Assembly: GCA_018873245.2 (NCBI GenBank)
Contig: JAEMBT020000007.1
Location: 2,304,001-2,368,000, forward strand
Length of the DNA: 64,000 nucleotides
Origin: Archegozetes longisetosus
Lineage: Eukaryota; Arthropoda; Arachnida; Sarcoptiformes; Trhypochthoniidae
Reading direction: 5' to 3'
Shown: positions 38,363-52,400 of the stretch, piece by piece
Numbering within the stretch: the stretch's first letter is position 1
How the letters are laid out: each line of letters begins with the position of its first letter
Position numbers and translations under genes: made by a program
Notes under the pieces: model-generated
Databases searched by the model: none
Seen by the model: only the letters and a program-made list of their open reading frames with translations
What the model was told of the DNA's origin: nothing

Positions 38363-38905
38363 CAGGGTCAAGCAGATGTTTGTGAATAGTTTATAAATTT
38401 AAATAAATCTACTTTTAGAATTGACATATGCGTCATATCTATATATTTATGAAATCCACGTGTTGTGTGAGAAAACAAACAAACCCATTTTTAATTGTGA
38501 TCAATAATGCCGAGAGAAAACAGTCCTGACAACCGTATATGAGAACTTTACAAATATTTAGGAAGTTATAGAAAAGTCAATTAATACTTTTGCCAGCTTC
38601 ATAGAAAAGAGGAAATGTCCGCGAAAAGTTCTGACTGCAGTCCATCAAACTACTTTTGAATCGAATTTTTAAACAAAATTTATTTCATAAGAAACCCAAA
38701 ACTGGAAATGGTTTATGGAAAGTATATTGAGATGTTTGGTCAACAATAATACCTGAAATGGTTAAACCAGTGTTCAAATCTTGAAAAAAGCAATACCGAG
38801 CTTTCACTAAAGCTAACGGCTCTCACATGAAACAAACTAAAAACATTAAAAACGTCAAACTAGTTTAATTTACACAAACTGTTTACAAACATCTGCTTAA
38901 CCCTG
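38363..38905. mobile_element. TA-flanked inverted-repeat element, Tc1/mariner-like
   Basis: A 543-base element begins CAGGGTCAAGCAGATGTTTG and ends with the near-exact complement (CAAACATCTGCTTAACCCTG). It is flanked by TA on both sides, the target duplication typical of the Tc1/mariner superfamily. Similarity continues inward as (G)AA(T/C)AGTTT. The interior has no intact transposase. A short stretch reading PRKVLTAVHQTTFES in one frame might be a transposase relic, but this is weak. It is non-autonomous or decayed. Confidence 0.65.
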
Positions 38906-39808
38906 TATTTAGCAAAAATACGTTTTCAATAAGATATAAACTTCTAATTGTGATATCAAAATTTAGCAAAGGACAAATTTTAGATGCGATTATAGAAAAT
39001 TTCAGACAAATAATAACTTTTCGAACTTTTTACATAATATTGTGCTTATTGATGATTATACTGATAATACACCAAATTTTAAGTATCTCAATCAAAATAA
39101 TTAAATTTATCGCTTTAATTCGCGTTTGTAGGTTATATTTAAAGTAAATTTTGAGAATATCTTGTTTTCCAAGAACTGTACCCAAATATTAAGGTTCAAG
39201 ATTTTTATTGATTTTTCTTTGAGAATTATTTGTTTCTACTCATCAACACAAGGGCCCGGACAACTTTTCATTCAGATAATCAACACAATAAACTATTCTA
39301 AATAATTTTTAAATTTTAATCACTTTAACTAATATCTAAGTGAAAAAACTTTTCACATTCCTATTTAAATAAGATATTATTTAGAATATTGTTTAATCCA
39401 TTACAATTTATTCTTATTGAATATAACTTTTATTATAATAAATTTATAATATATATTTCTTGAACTTTTTTAACATAACTATATTTTAATAAACTTATTC
39501 TTTGAAAATTATTTTCTCATTTAAAGTAGAAAATGAAAGTGGAAGTGAAAATAATGAAGGATTTGGGCCACCATGGAATGTATAGATATTAGTTTACCTT
39601 AAAATGAATAGAGTCAATATAGTAACGTGTGAACACTAATTAAAGAGACTGAGCAAACTATTGAATAACTACGCTATTTTTGGATCAATTTAAACGAACT
39701 AAGAGTCAAATTGCAGCTTAGATTCTATTAATTGTTTAGCATATTTTCATTCTTTGAGATTATCTTTCAAATAAAATATGGACCAATTAAAAAAGATACT
39801 AAAGAAAA
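38906..39808. other. AT-rich spacer, nothing recognised
   Basis: About 0.9 kb of AT-rich DNA with only short hydrophobic open frames that look like translated A/T runs. No splice-supported exon, RNA gene or transposon terminus was seen. Confidence 0.3.
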
Positions 39809-40000
39809 ATGGTCGGCACATTCTATAAAGCAAGTATAGAAAAGAGTAAATTATTTACTGTTAATCACTTTAAATCAATCAATATCCGAAAAAGTACTAC
39901 ATATCGGATTATCAAAAGAGTGGACAATAATTTACCATTAAAAAGGGCTAAAGGTCAAGGACAAAAAGCGGTGAAAGTGCCCAAAATAAGCCAAACCTGA
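39809..40000 (+). pseudogene. Possible transposase helix-turn-helix fragment
   Basis: A 63-codon open frame whose middle reads FTVNHFKSINIRKSTTYRII followed by KRVDNNLPLKRAKGQGQKA. A short helix, turn and recognition helix (STTYRIIKRV) followed by a basic, Gly-containing segment is the layout of the N-terminal DNA-binding part of Tc1-like transposases. No catalytic DDE part follows; the frame ends just before the hairpin at 40,019. It would be a fragment only. The alternative is chance or a piece of another DNA-binding protein. Confidence 0.35.
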
Positions 40001-40018
40001 TTTAAACTAAGGTATAGT

Positions 40019-40045
40019 AAGTTAGGTCGCGAAGCGACCTAACTT
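40019..40045. repeat. Perfect 12-bp-stem hairpin
   Basis: AAGTTAGGTCGC, the three-base loop GAA, then GCGACCTAACTT form an uninterrupted inverted repeat. Its GC content is well above the surroundings. It begins a 0.5-kb block of less AT-rich DNA that ends in the larger hairpin at 40,339-40,519, and may be the terminus of the same inserted element. Confidence 0.7.
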
Positions 40046-40338
40046 ATTCTCCCTTAGCTTATATCAGGCTTGCTTGGGTTACGACTCGAGAAATCCAGGT
40101 TTACCCATTACGAGGTACTAGACCAAGTAAAGTAGGTATATCGAGGACTACTTGTGATATTTGATCAAATGATCAAGCGAGGTATTAAAACGCTCAGCTC
40201 CACATACTAGAAAATTTTCGGGCCACTGCGGACCGCGACACCTCTAGTATTACTTCCCCCTTCGAGTAGGTTTAGAATATATATATGGTTTGATGTTTTG
40301 TTGGGCCCCTTAAACTACAGGCCTACCAAGTGTGCCGT

Positions 40339-40519
40339 AGTAAAGGTGTTGGCTTTACTGCAAATAACAAACTTTAAAGTTTAGTGCAAAGTAGGAAAGA
40401 CTTGCTTTATTACTATAAATTAAGTTATGAATGATAGCTTAGTTTATGAGATTCTAGTCTTTCCTGCTTTGCACCAAACTTTAAAGTTTGTTATTTGCAG
40501 TAAAGCCAACACCTTTACT
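40339..40519. repeat. Long hairpin with 64-base arms
   Basis: Left arm 40,339-40,402 starts AGTAAAGGTGTTGGCTTTAC; right arm 40,456-40,519 is its near-perfect complement, separated by a 53-base AT-rich loop. Within each arm is a smaller palindrome, AAACTTTAAAGTTT. The 300 bases to the left are unusually GC-rich for the window (for example CGGGCCACTGCGGACCGCGA near 40,219), which suggests a single inserted element covering about 40,010-40,520. Confidence 0.7.
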
Positions 40520-43431
40520 TAAGGACATTTTCATCGGAATATACGATACATTTTGAAGTGCGGTTCCCTAATCAATCAGTCTGTGACTAACCACTGGCCA
40601 CTTAGCGATTGTGATAATTTGTAATTGAAAAGCACTCTAATGAGTGAATCGTTCGAAGCGTTAATCAATAGATAAAACATTCCATAAGCACTAAATCTTT
40701 CTAAATATTTTCAAGTCATGCTGAACTTCAACTCCGAATGCCATATGTCCGGTTTTGACCAGACAGTCTAGTTTTCGATCAGACTTTGGTTTTCCATTCA
40801 CAATTAAGATTCCATTATTTCAATCAGTAAAATGAGAATTTTATTGTTGCAGAAAATACTAATGATCACTCAAGACCAATTTTTCCTAATATTTTCTTAG
40901 AATAATTTGAATATATTTGAGTGGAAGGATGATCAAGCGTGCATCTGATAATGAGTACGCTTTTCAATCAATTATTAGTTAAATTTTTATAAGATAAAAT
41001 ATGTTGTTGCTAATTAGGTTCAAAGTCATTGTAGTCTTCATTTGGATTCAATATTTTTGAATTTAAAACTTATTTATAAAGCTTTCAATTGTTGAACTTG
41101 ATATACTTCATAAACACAAATTGTGATTCACATGAAACTGTTTTGAATCTAAATAGAGTTTGTGATGACTTGCATCTAATTAATGACGAAATATCTAACA
41201 TTGTTTATTATATCTAAAATTAATAAGTAATTGATTGAAAAATATTCTTATTAATATATACACATTTGACCTTCCTTTCGTTCATTTACTATTTTCATTT
41301 AAATAACTCTATTCTAAGAAATGTTTAAATCAATATGACTCGTCAGCATTTGATGGACATATTTACTTGAGGTTCAAATGTTTTCTTTGTTGAATGAGAA
41401 ATAATTGCGGTGTTTTGAAATCTTACATAAAAATCGAATACAGAGAATATGTAAATGCTTTTTTGAGGTCTCATCTAAATTACCTGTATATTTAGGTACT
41501 TATTTATTATATACAATGAACTGATGTTGAAAACTGTTTATAAATTTATAATATTAGTTCATTTTTCTAATACTTTTCTAATTTAATACTTAAATTTCAG
41601 ATTGAATTTATTTTTAAAATTCATGCTAATTTATTGACATCTTTCAAGAGATCAATTCAGGAATTCACATAATAGTTGAAAAGGTAGAAACTTATTTAAA
41701 GTTATTCTCGAGCCTAGCACTTAATGTTCTTCATGTTCAGATTGACCTCGAAATTGACAACAAATATCTTTCCTCAGTTTTTTTTTCAAAACAAGCCTTC
41801 ATATTTATTATTTTGTCTATCATATTTAAAATGGGAATTCCTTCAGAGCTTTAACATTAAGAATGACCTTCAGAGGATCGAATCTAAGCTATAGCCATTC
41901 TTTTGTCACAATGCTCAATTTAAGCTTAAGCTTGACATCTAATTGGTATTCGCTTGTAAGGCTTAAAGGTAAAACATCTTATTTTCTGTAAGGATAGCAT
42001 CTTTTAACTTATGATTTAGAGAAAAGGACCACAATACAATTCAAATCAAAACGTTTATTAGATTTGAGTGAACGTAAAAATGATTTAATAATAAAATAAG
42101 AACTTTGTTTTTGTGTTAATAAGTGTACGGCTATAACTAATACATTTCCGTTTATGAGTCCTAATCTAATGTGTTAATAAAGAACTTTCTATGGTTTGAT
42201 CACTTATTTAGTAACTTAGTGAAGAAATACAGCATATCAAATTTAAAACTAAATTCAAAAGTTCCCAATAGCTTTTTTGCTTTGGTTAGAAAAAAATTAT
42301 GATTAATAAAGTATATGAATTTTGGTCTATTTTCGCATTCTTGATAAATGAGAAACATTAAATTGTGACAAACTTGAGAAGTGGTGTTTAAAATGAAAAG
42401 TTTTTATTGTTAATAGTTATTTGAAAACTAAATCTTGTAAATTATTTAAACACTATTTATTAAAATTTTGATCATAAAATAAGAATCGACAAAAGTTTAA
42501 ACTAAGAAATGAGTCAATACAGTTAAAACGTCTTAAAGCAAGTGTTATAAACCTGACTTATTTGCTTGTTTTCAATTTATTTTTAAGTTTTTCAAACTAT
42601 ATTAAACTTAAAACATGAATCATTTTTCCATATAAAAGAACTAATAGTCACTAAAATGAATGATTACATACACTTTAAGAATATTTTATTTGAAGTCAGT
42701 TTTAAATGTTGTTCCAACAAAATTTTTATTATTGTAAGTCTATATAAAATTGACCTTAAGAAGCTGAAGCTGAACAATTATGCACTCAAATTTTAGATTT
42801 TATGCATTTTTATGCTTATTTGTGAAATTCTTATCTGTAAACTAAAAACTACCATGGAAGGTAGTAGTTGAAAATTGGGCATAATTGTGCGATTTTTGGC
42901 TTTTATAATTTTAGCATAATTTTTCGACTCTACTTATAGTTAATGAATGAATATTAAGTTTTATTGTCAGACGTTTAAACTATAGCTAACTGTAAAATAT
43001 TATCAAATTCTCGGGTTATTCTACTTTTTGATTTCTACTCAGCATGAATCTAGTTTTGAACATAAAAAGCCCGAGGCTTTTGCAATATTTTTTATTTCAA
43101 ATCCTGATTCCTGGAAAATAATATCTGACATTTTCAATTCCCGATTAAATCCTAAAATAGAATGTAAAAATATCCCTTTACTGACAAAATTTGACTGATA
43201 CATCATTATTCTATTTAAGTGGAAACAATTGCATAACTGGAACTTTCCTTATCGAAAACAAATATTTCTTTAAGGTTAGCATTCAATAGACCTTCGGCTA
43301 GAAAACCATTAGCATAATTATCCAAAACACATCTATAAAAACGAAGAGATGTCGAGGTTTTTAATTCACTTGAAAAAATATTAATGAAAGTGAATTTGAT
43401 GTAACAAAACTTATTTTGATCTGAGTTGAAA
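40520..43431. other. Region upstream of FAS, nothing recognised
   Basis: AT-rich DNA that would include the promoter and any 5' UTR exon of the fatty acid synthase. No coding exon could be recognised on either strand, and no core promoter motif stands out. Confidence 0.35.
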
Positions 43432-46400
43432 ATGAAGAAAAAGGCTGATATTGAACTCATCCTTAAAGAAGGTGAAGAAATAGTGATAAGTGGAATGAGT
43501 GGACGTTTCCCTGAGTCTGACAGCACTGATGAGTTTGCACAAAACTTATACAATAAGGTTGATATGATTACTGAAGATGATCGACGTTGGCCTACAGGTA
43601 AGACATATTGTTATCAATTCTAAATTTGATTTTTTGGTGAATAACCGGTTCATTGGAACAAAAGTGAAAAGTTTATGGCACATAATCGAAATGCATCGAT
43701 AACATTTATACTTATTTTGTTATAACCTCAATATTTCTATGTATTTCTATTACTAAATATGCGATTCTCAGGATGTAATTACATATAATTTAAAAGTATA
43801 AATGCACATAAAATCAATCTAAATTGCTAATGAAGTGCAATGTTCAAATATTTATAACGAGATTTTTGATCAATTTTGTACAATATTCTTTATTAAATCA
43901 TTGAAAATCCTTATTTTTAAAATTTTATAAAGATTTTGCTCATTTAGTAACGCTTCATCACAACTGTGAAGTAAAATGTTCCCAAGTTAGAATTTAAAAA
44001 TCTCTCTAAAATCAACAGTATGTGGCCATTCCTTGAAAATTTAGCTATTCCTCAGTCATATATCTGACTTTGAATGAAAAAAATTCCTGATTAACTTAGA
44101 CTTATAACTTTCATTTCTAAAAAGTTTTGCTGGCAACCTGTCTCTCTAAGAACAGGAATTTCCCTTAACATCGCAGTGCTTCGTGTTTACTACATATATC
44201 GCAGTGCCGTACTGTCGCTACTAGCAATTTGAACCACTGATGACGCTGTAACAGATAATAACTAGAAATTAATTAATTAGTAAATTAAAACTTCAAAAGG
44301 AATGACTAACCTTGATTCTGATAGCATTCGGACTAACCTAGAACAGATATAAAGCGTGAATAACATTTTACCCCACAGTTAATCTAACATTTTAGGAAGC
44401 TTAGTTGTTACAAAGGGTTAAACAAAATTGCTTGAACCACAGAAGAAAAGATATTGCATAAAAGATTGACAATTCTTTCAACGAGTAGTTTCTGTATTAT
44501 GCAAAAACAAATTTTCTTTTAGATTTATACAGCATGAATCAGCGTATGGGTAAATTAAAAGAAATTGATAAATTTGATGGAGTATTCTTTGGTCTAATGT
44601 CAGAAATAGCAGATACTGTTGATCCTCATTCAAGAATTATGTTAGAAACAACGTATGAAGCTATTTGCGATGCAGGTATTGCTTGACAGCACTTTTAAGT
44701 GGCTGAAAAGAATTAAACATCTAATTTAATTCAAAAGGTGTAAACCCTCAAACTCTTCGAGCGACCAAAACGGGTGTATATATCGGGTATTCATCTATAG
44801 GAATGCCTGACGGACAACCACCAGAAATTCAACTCGATTCCCGTACTTCAATGAAAGATTCAGCGATTTGGGTTCCTGGATCTTCAAAAGCCTTGTATTC
44901 CAATAGAATTTCATTCTTTTTCGATTTTAAGGGGCCATCATTAGTGATAGATACAGCCTGCTCATCAAGTATGGTGGCGTTCGATGTGGCTGTAACTGAT
45001 TTGCGTTTAGGTAGTATCCTAATCAAATTCACAATTTAGCCTTTATATTAATTTTTTTGCTTAATTTAAATAAATATTATAAAAATCTATAGAAAAATCA
45101 TTTGTACTATTGATTATTCAAAGGGTTCAGTCTGATGATCGACTCTATTATTTATTATTACATTTTTGAAGTCATATTTTCATTTGTTGATAAGAAAAAT
45201 TTAAATGATTTTCTTCATCAAAGCTCATAATTAAAATTTATCACAAGCATGTGTAACCTACTCTAGAAGGGCGCCTTAACAAATAGGCCTTTTAATATGC
45301 ATTAAGAATACTTTCTATATTGGATCCAATATAGAAAATGTTTAATGCATATTAAAGGTTTATTCGCTAAGGCGCTTCTTCATAAAATAGGCTACATGTG
45401 CTCAAATCTTTGAATGAACAACGATCACACTTTTTCCAACAATAAATTTCAATCATAGGCTAAAATTTCAATATTCAATTCAAATAACGTCAGTTCTAAA
45501 GTTGAACCTATTCTTCATTACAAGTTATACCTTGTGTAAAAAGTAGAATCTACCGAAATGAAAAATCACGATTCTCTACCATTCAAAAGAGGGCTTTTCA
45601 GTATAGCTCACATGCCCTCAGACTATACTCAAACTTAATGCTCAACTTAGGAGCTGCATCAAACATTTAAATATACCTGTTAATTGTATCTTCACTTTGA
45701 AATAGAAAAACAAAAAATTGAAAATATGGACTTATAGGAAAAACTTTATTCACTAATAAATTTTTAGTTACAATTTTCTAAATTTTTAAGGTTAGTACAA
45801 GTGAATCACAAAAAACTTGATCTCATCAAAGACTGTTTAAATATTTTGATTATAGATTTTTCATGAATTAAAAATTGTTTATATTTTAGGCAAATGTGAT
45901 CAGGCAATAGTTGGGGGAACGAATATTTGTCTCCAACCATTCACAAATCATATCTACCAAACTATTAAGTTCAATTCTCCTGATGGTATTTCGAGAGTGT
46001 GGGACGAAGAGTCAGTTGGATTCGTACGCGGAGAAACAGTTGCGTGTCTTTTCTTACAACGAAAATCAGATGCAAAGCGTATTTACGCAACTGTTTTACA
46101 TTCGCGCACAAACATTGATGGCTATAAGAAAATGGGTCCTTTCTTTCCATCCTCTGAATGTCAAAGAGATCTTATGGTTACCACTTATAAAGAGGCAAAT
46201 GTTGATCCTCTAGAAGTGACTTACTTTGAAGCACATGGAACTGGAACTAAAGTAAGTGTTGACAAATCCTAATTCGAAACATTTGATAAAAGTAATGATT
46301 TTTGTAAATTGTTCGCTTTAAGGCTGGAGACTTACAAGAAGCTCGAGCTATATTCAATGCATACTGTGATGGACGTGAAGGAACTTTACCTATTGGTCTG

Positions 46401-49400
46401 TTGAAGAGTAATATTGGTCATGGAGAGGGGGCTTGTGGAATAGCTTCCATCACAAAAGTGATCATTTCTTATGAGAATGAATGCATTGCTCCTAATCTGA
46501 ATTTAAAACAATTGAAAACTGAAATATCAGTTATGTGTCCACCTCTATTCCCAGTGACTGAAAATCTCACATACATTCCAGGTATTTGTAACATATATTG
46601 CACTTCAATAAAATCTTTATACAGTCAAATCATTTGAATCAATAGTTCACATCCATTATAACGAGGTTTCAGTTATCGAGTTATTACTGTATTAACTGAA
46701 GTGCACTGACTAGTGATGAAACTTGAAACTAATTTTATTTCTGATATCCTACAATTTTTTGATCAAAGGTCTTAAGCATAGTTTAATGTTTTAGTATCTC
46801 ATTTAGTTCTGAATTCATTTTGAAATGTCTTCAAATCCAAAATGGATGGCAGTTATATCAGAATTATTAATATATTTTCTCGAAAATTCTTATAAAACTA
46901 TTTTAAGAACTTTTAAGAATCTAAACTCTTATCAAATGAATGCAAAAATGTGATATGATATTAAAATTGACTGCAAAATTTGGGTGTTTAGGTATTGCTG
47001 GAGTGAACTCATTCGGTGTCGGGGGAGTTAATGGACACGCACTGCTTCAGCCTAACTATGAAGTATTGGATGAAAACTCATTGAAAATAATCGACAAAAT
47101 TCCTCGACTGATAAATATTTGTGCTCGTAATGAAGATTCACTGAAATCTATGTTTAACTTCATCGAAAGCCATTCAAACAAAATAACGCAACACTTTCTG
47201 GCCTTAATAACCGATGTGATGAAAACGAAGCCGTCACTCATTTCTGCTGGATTTCCATATAGAGGTCAATTTACATTTATTTCTCACAATTCATAATTCA
47301 CATTGCTACATAAGAACTGAATTCAAATAGTCGATAATCACTTGATAATTAGGTTTAATTTAATTACAATGTCTGTCAAATTTCTGTCAGATCACAAGAG
47401 AAGCAGAATAAGAATTTGCTTTAAATGTTTTCAGTCAAAATTCGTTTTTATCATTGATTGCATATTTTGTTTATAAGTTGTTTTATTATTGTTATCATAA
47501 CAGCCTCAATGTTAATAAAACGTTTGGATGGAGAACATGAGCATAAGAACTATGAATATATAAAACAATCATCGATTTGTGCTGAGAAAGTTTTGAAACA
47601 AATTTGGTTTCTATTTCCTGGACTCGGAGGCCAGTGGACAGCAATGGCAAAAGCATTGATGCCAATCGACACATTTGCTGATAAAATAGAAGAGTGCGCA
47701 CAAATTCTTAAACCGCATGACATCGATTTGAAACATCTGTTACTTTGTGATGATAGCAATGCGATGTCCACTATGACCAACAAATTTGTTGCAACGACTG
47801 CTGTGCAGTTGGCTTTAACTGAAGTATTGTTCAGTCTGGATGTGATTCCTGATGGAATAATTGGTCATTCATTCGGTGAAATAGCGTGTGCTTACGCTGA
47901 TGGATGTCTCACAACAGAAGAAGCGATTCTGACTTCTTATTGGAGAGGAGTCGTTACAGAGAGTGATAAGAAAATCTCAAGAGGTTTGATGGCAGCGGTT
48001 GGACTTTCTTGGGATGAAACTAAAAAATTATGTCCAAAAGGAGTTTATGTGGTTTGCAATAACTCAAAACAATTGGTCACCATATCAGGTAAATCATATT
48101 TTAGAGTATTCTCTGTTTTTATAAAGTTTGCATAATATTGTGTTAATCTATCATACATTTGAACCCAATTTAATAGTGTAATATTCAGACAAATAGCACT
48201 AAGTTTGATCCTAATTACTGGGTTTACTTTGCTGTTATAAGCTTGATATGCGACCCGAGTCACTACCCTATTGACTGAAGTCGAATGTTTGCAACAATGA
48301 ACTCATTTGCTATAATACTTAACTAAGAAAAACAAAAGCTTTGCACCTGATAAATCAGAAAAAGTGATTACCTTGCATTTAAATGCTTATTGTTAGATGA
48401 ATTCAAACTTACAAAGAAGTATTATCAATTATTTGAACTAATTTGACATGATTAATTTATATTAATTATGCAATACTAATCACTGTTTTAATGCAAACCA
48501 CTTTATTCATGATTGCTGTTAATGTATTTTATATCGCGAACGATTTTTTACTTCAATTGGCATTAAATTAGTCAGATTTAAGTATAGTTTTACTATATTA
48601 AGCATAATTTTCAGTTGAATTGTATACTCAATTTATTTTGAATCAAAAGTTTTAATCACATTTTTCAGCAAAATATATTTCGAATTAATGGAAAAGATTT
48701 GAAATAATTACTATTTATTCGTAACTAAATCAATGCTTATTCATAACGAAATACTTATGAGGCTTCAAACAATAAATAAGCTTTTGACAATAAGTTCCAT
48801 CATTTTCATAATAACTATTTTTCGAAACTGATTTAGGTTCTTATGAAGCGATGAAAAAGTTGATGCAAAGCTTGATTGACAAAAAAGTATTTGTTCGTCA
48901 ACTCGATAGCAGTGAAATACCATATCATAGTCCTTATATGGAGTCCTCGGCTCAGAAAATGACTCAAATATTGAAAAAAGTAATCAAAACTCCCAGAGAG
49001 CGTTCAAACAAATGGATATCGACTTCGGTTTTGGATTTCAAATCGAGCGAACAACTGGCAAAATATGCTTCTGCTGAATATTTTGTTAATAATTTGATAA
49101 ATCCAGTATATTTTCATGATAAACTCATAACTTTGCCAAAAGATGCCATAGTTATAGAGATAGGACCACATGCGTTATTTGCCAGCATTGTTTCCAAGTC
49201 TTTGGAATCAGCCAATTATGTGCCTCTTATTAAAAGAGACCAGAATCAAACAAATCTCGAACATTTTCTTCTTTCTATTGGAAAACTATATCAGTTGGGA
49301 GTCAACCCATCGATTGAGAACTTATATCCAAAAGTTGAGTGGCCTGTGGCAAGAGGTACACAATCGATCAGTTCACTTATTAAATGGGATCACAAGGATT

Positions 49401-52400
49401 CATATGCTATCAAGAAATTTCCTGAATATAACTTCAAAGCCACAGCTTCTGATATGACGTTTTCGATCTGTTTGGCAAATCCCGAATACAAATTCTTAGC
49501 AGATCATTGCATTGACGGCAAAGTTTTATTCCCAGCAACTGGTTATTTGATGCTCGCTTGGAGACGACTGGCTATGTCTCGAGGTCAGCAGTGGACGAAA
49601 GTGCCTGTCCTATTTGAAGATGTTCAATTTCGCAGACCAATATTTTTGTCAGAAAGTGAAACAACTAAACTAACTGTGAGGATTCTTGAGCCATCAGGTA
49701 ATTATTTCTATCAAAAAATGATTGTGAGTAAGATAATAATAATTCTTTGCTAAACTGCGATTTCATAACTAGTGTTTAACCTAACTTATAATATAGGTTA
49801 GTCTTAGTACAAAGTGGTGTATTTATGTTGACGGTTTTTACTAAACTAATTACTTTAACTTTACGAATACAGAAAAGAATCAGTTATGGAATTGTGAATA
49901 CGTACAAAATTGTGTTGCAGACTTTTGTCGAATTTTCAAACCATCAAAAATTATTTGAATAAATTTAGAGGCACATAATGTGATATAAATTTATTGCACT
50001 TTGACATGAAAACTTCTTGAAAGTATTTTCATCTAATTAATTTTTCTCTTGTGTTGACACAAGCATTTTGTCAATCTAGAAATAGTCGAACCAAAAATCT
50101 GAATTGAGAGCATAACGAAATTTCAAAAATTCATAAAAAGTTTTATTTATTTGTTAAAAATATTGTTAACCGATAAGTAAGAAACGTGTACGATACCAAG
50201 TGAACACAATTTTGTTTTATCAACATATGATTTATTTAGAAACCAATTTCTTTATTACATTTGAAATCTTAATAATCATCGATAGTTACAAGAAAAACAC
50301 CTTCTATGCCAACTATCCTGTACAATGTATCAAACTTTGCCAACTTTCATTTGTAATTTCCTTCGATTACTATATCGAACATGAAATAAATTTCTTAATA
50401 TCCTCTGTATAAACATCACATTGAAAACATAATATGATAACACATCACTTATCAATGCTATCGAAGATTATTCAACTTCTGAATGTATAGTATTTAATTT
50501 GATTGTGTCAAAATTTAATGAACAAATGTTTGATTAGGAGAATTCGTTATACTGGAAAATAATAACATATCATCTTTTGGTCGTGTCCGTGTTTTGGAAG
50601 ATGATACTCTTTATTCTCAAAATCTTATTCACAATCAAGAATCCAATACAAATAATGATAACCTATGGTTAGATACTTATGATGTATATAAAGAATTGAG
50701 AGTTCGTGGTTATGATTATGGCCCAAAATTCAGAGGAATACAAGAGATAAGAAACGAAAATTTGGACAAAATATATGGAAAAATCAAATGGACTGGAAAT
50801 TGGATTTCATTTATGGATTCAATCCTACAATTGATGGCGATTACAATACCGTTCAGGAATATTTTCGTTCCTGTAGTTATCACATCTTTGAGATGTGACC
50901 CAAAAGTACTTTTCGATGCTATTGAAGAAAATAAACAAATGATTTATGATGAGAATGATCCTAAACAGGAAACAGATTTGGAAACTAATGCAGAAAAATT
51001 TGATAAACAACTTGTAAGTGATTTGAAAGCAGATGCAGCGACAGAAGTACAAGATTTGGGTGAAATGCAAAAAATAATTGAATCTGAGATCAAACAATTT
51101 GAAGAGCTTTTCGATACTGGCAAAGAAAAGTTCATATCTATTCTACCTATTTTTGGTGATATTCATCAGAAACTAATTGTTACGCCTGGTATTGAACTCA
51201 GTAATGTTTTTGCTCTTCCTATTCCTCGAATGAATACAACACAACATCTTAAATGTGAATCATATCAGTTTATACCTAATGAAGAGAACGAAGCGATTGA
51301 TAACATCTACAAGAAACAGATTTCAGAATATCTACAGGTTAGAAATTTTTATGGTTTTTGAAATGATTGAAAATTATATTCAATAGAATTTTATTGTCAA
51401 CTCTTAATCAGAATGCATTTATACTATTTTCTATAAGAAATTTTACATTAATTTCGAAAGCTCATTACAATTCAATCATTGAATGCATTTTAAATTTATT
51501 TTAAGGTTTGTTCTTCACTTGCAATTCAAGTTTTGAAAAATTTTGGTTTACACGAATCAGTAAATATGTATGACTGTGGCACAGTTTCAGAACAACTCAT
51601 TCAGAGTTATTTGAGAGATACGAGAGAAGAACATGTATTACTGAACATATTCAACGAAATTTTAAGTTTACCTCGTGATGAGAATGACAATTTGTTCATT
51701 AGTCAAAGAGATAAGCTTTCAAAACGAATTACAGATCACATTCTTAATAAACCAGAATTTGATTCAACTAAAGATATCATTAATGAAGTTTCAAAAAATG
51801 AACGCTTTATACGTCCCCTCCTCAATATCGTCAGTGAGAACAATGTTCCCAAGAAAGAGATCAGAGTGATTGAAATCAATTTAACCAATGCTATCACTGC
51901 AATAGATGTGGACAGTTTTTTGGCTTCTGTTACTATATATCCTATAGCTGTTGACTACACTTTAGTTAATAATTCGACAGACACTTTACCACAACATTTG
52001 AAGAATATGCCTTACAAATTCGTTCAGTGGAATCCAAATCAAAGTCAATTTCCTCAAGATATGCAGTCGGTTGATCTCTTCGTTTACAGAGACAGTTATG
52101 ACTTATGGCATTTGGAACTCGATAACTTCTTACAACAACTCTATGAAAAAGTTAGAGACAATGGATTTTTACTTACAATATTTCGCTATACGTTCACATT
52201 ACCAGAACTTGTATTAAATCAATTGTGTGAACAAAAAGTTATCAATGATTTGAGTTTAACCAAAAGAATAAATGAGTTCAAAATAGAAGCACAAAAAATT
52301 GGACTCAATGTTGTTTGCCATAAATCTGATTCGATCGGTTCGGTGGCAGTACTTTTTCGTAAAGTTCAGTCAATCAATGAATTGAAACCTAAAGAAGAAA

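Noticed and set aside
43215-43553. Minus-strand open frame of 112 codons over FAS exon 1
   Set aside because: It overlaps the FAS first exon antisense, where the plus-strand frame carries clear ketosynthase motifs.
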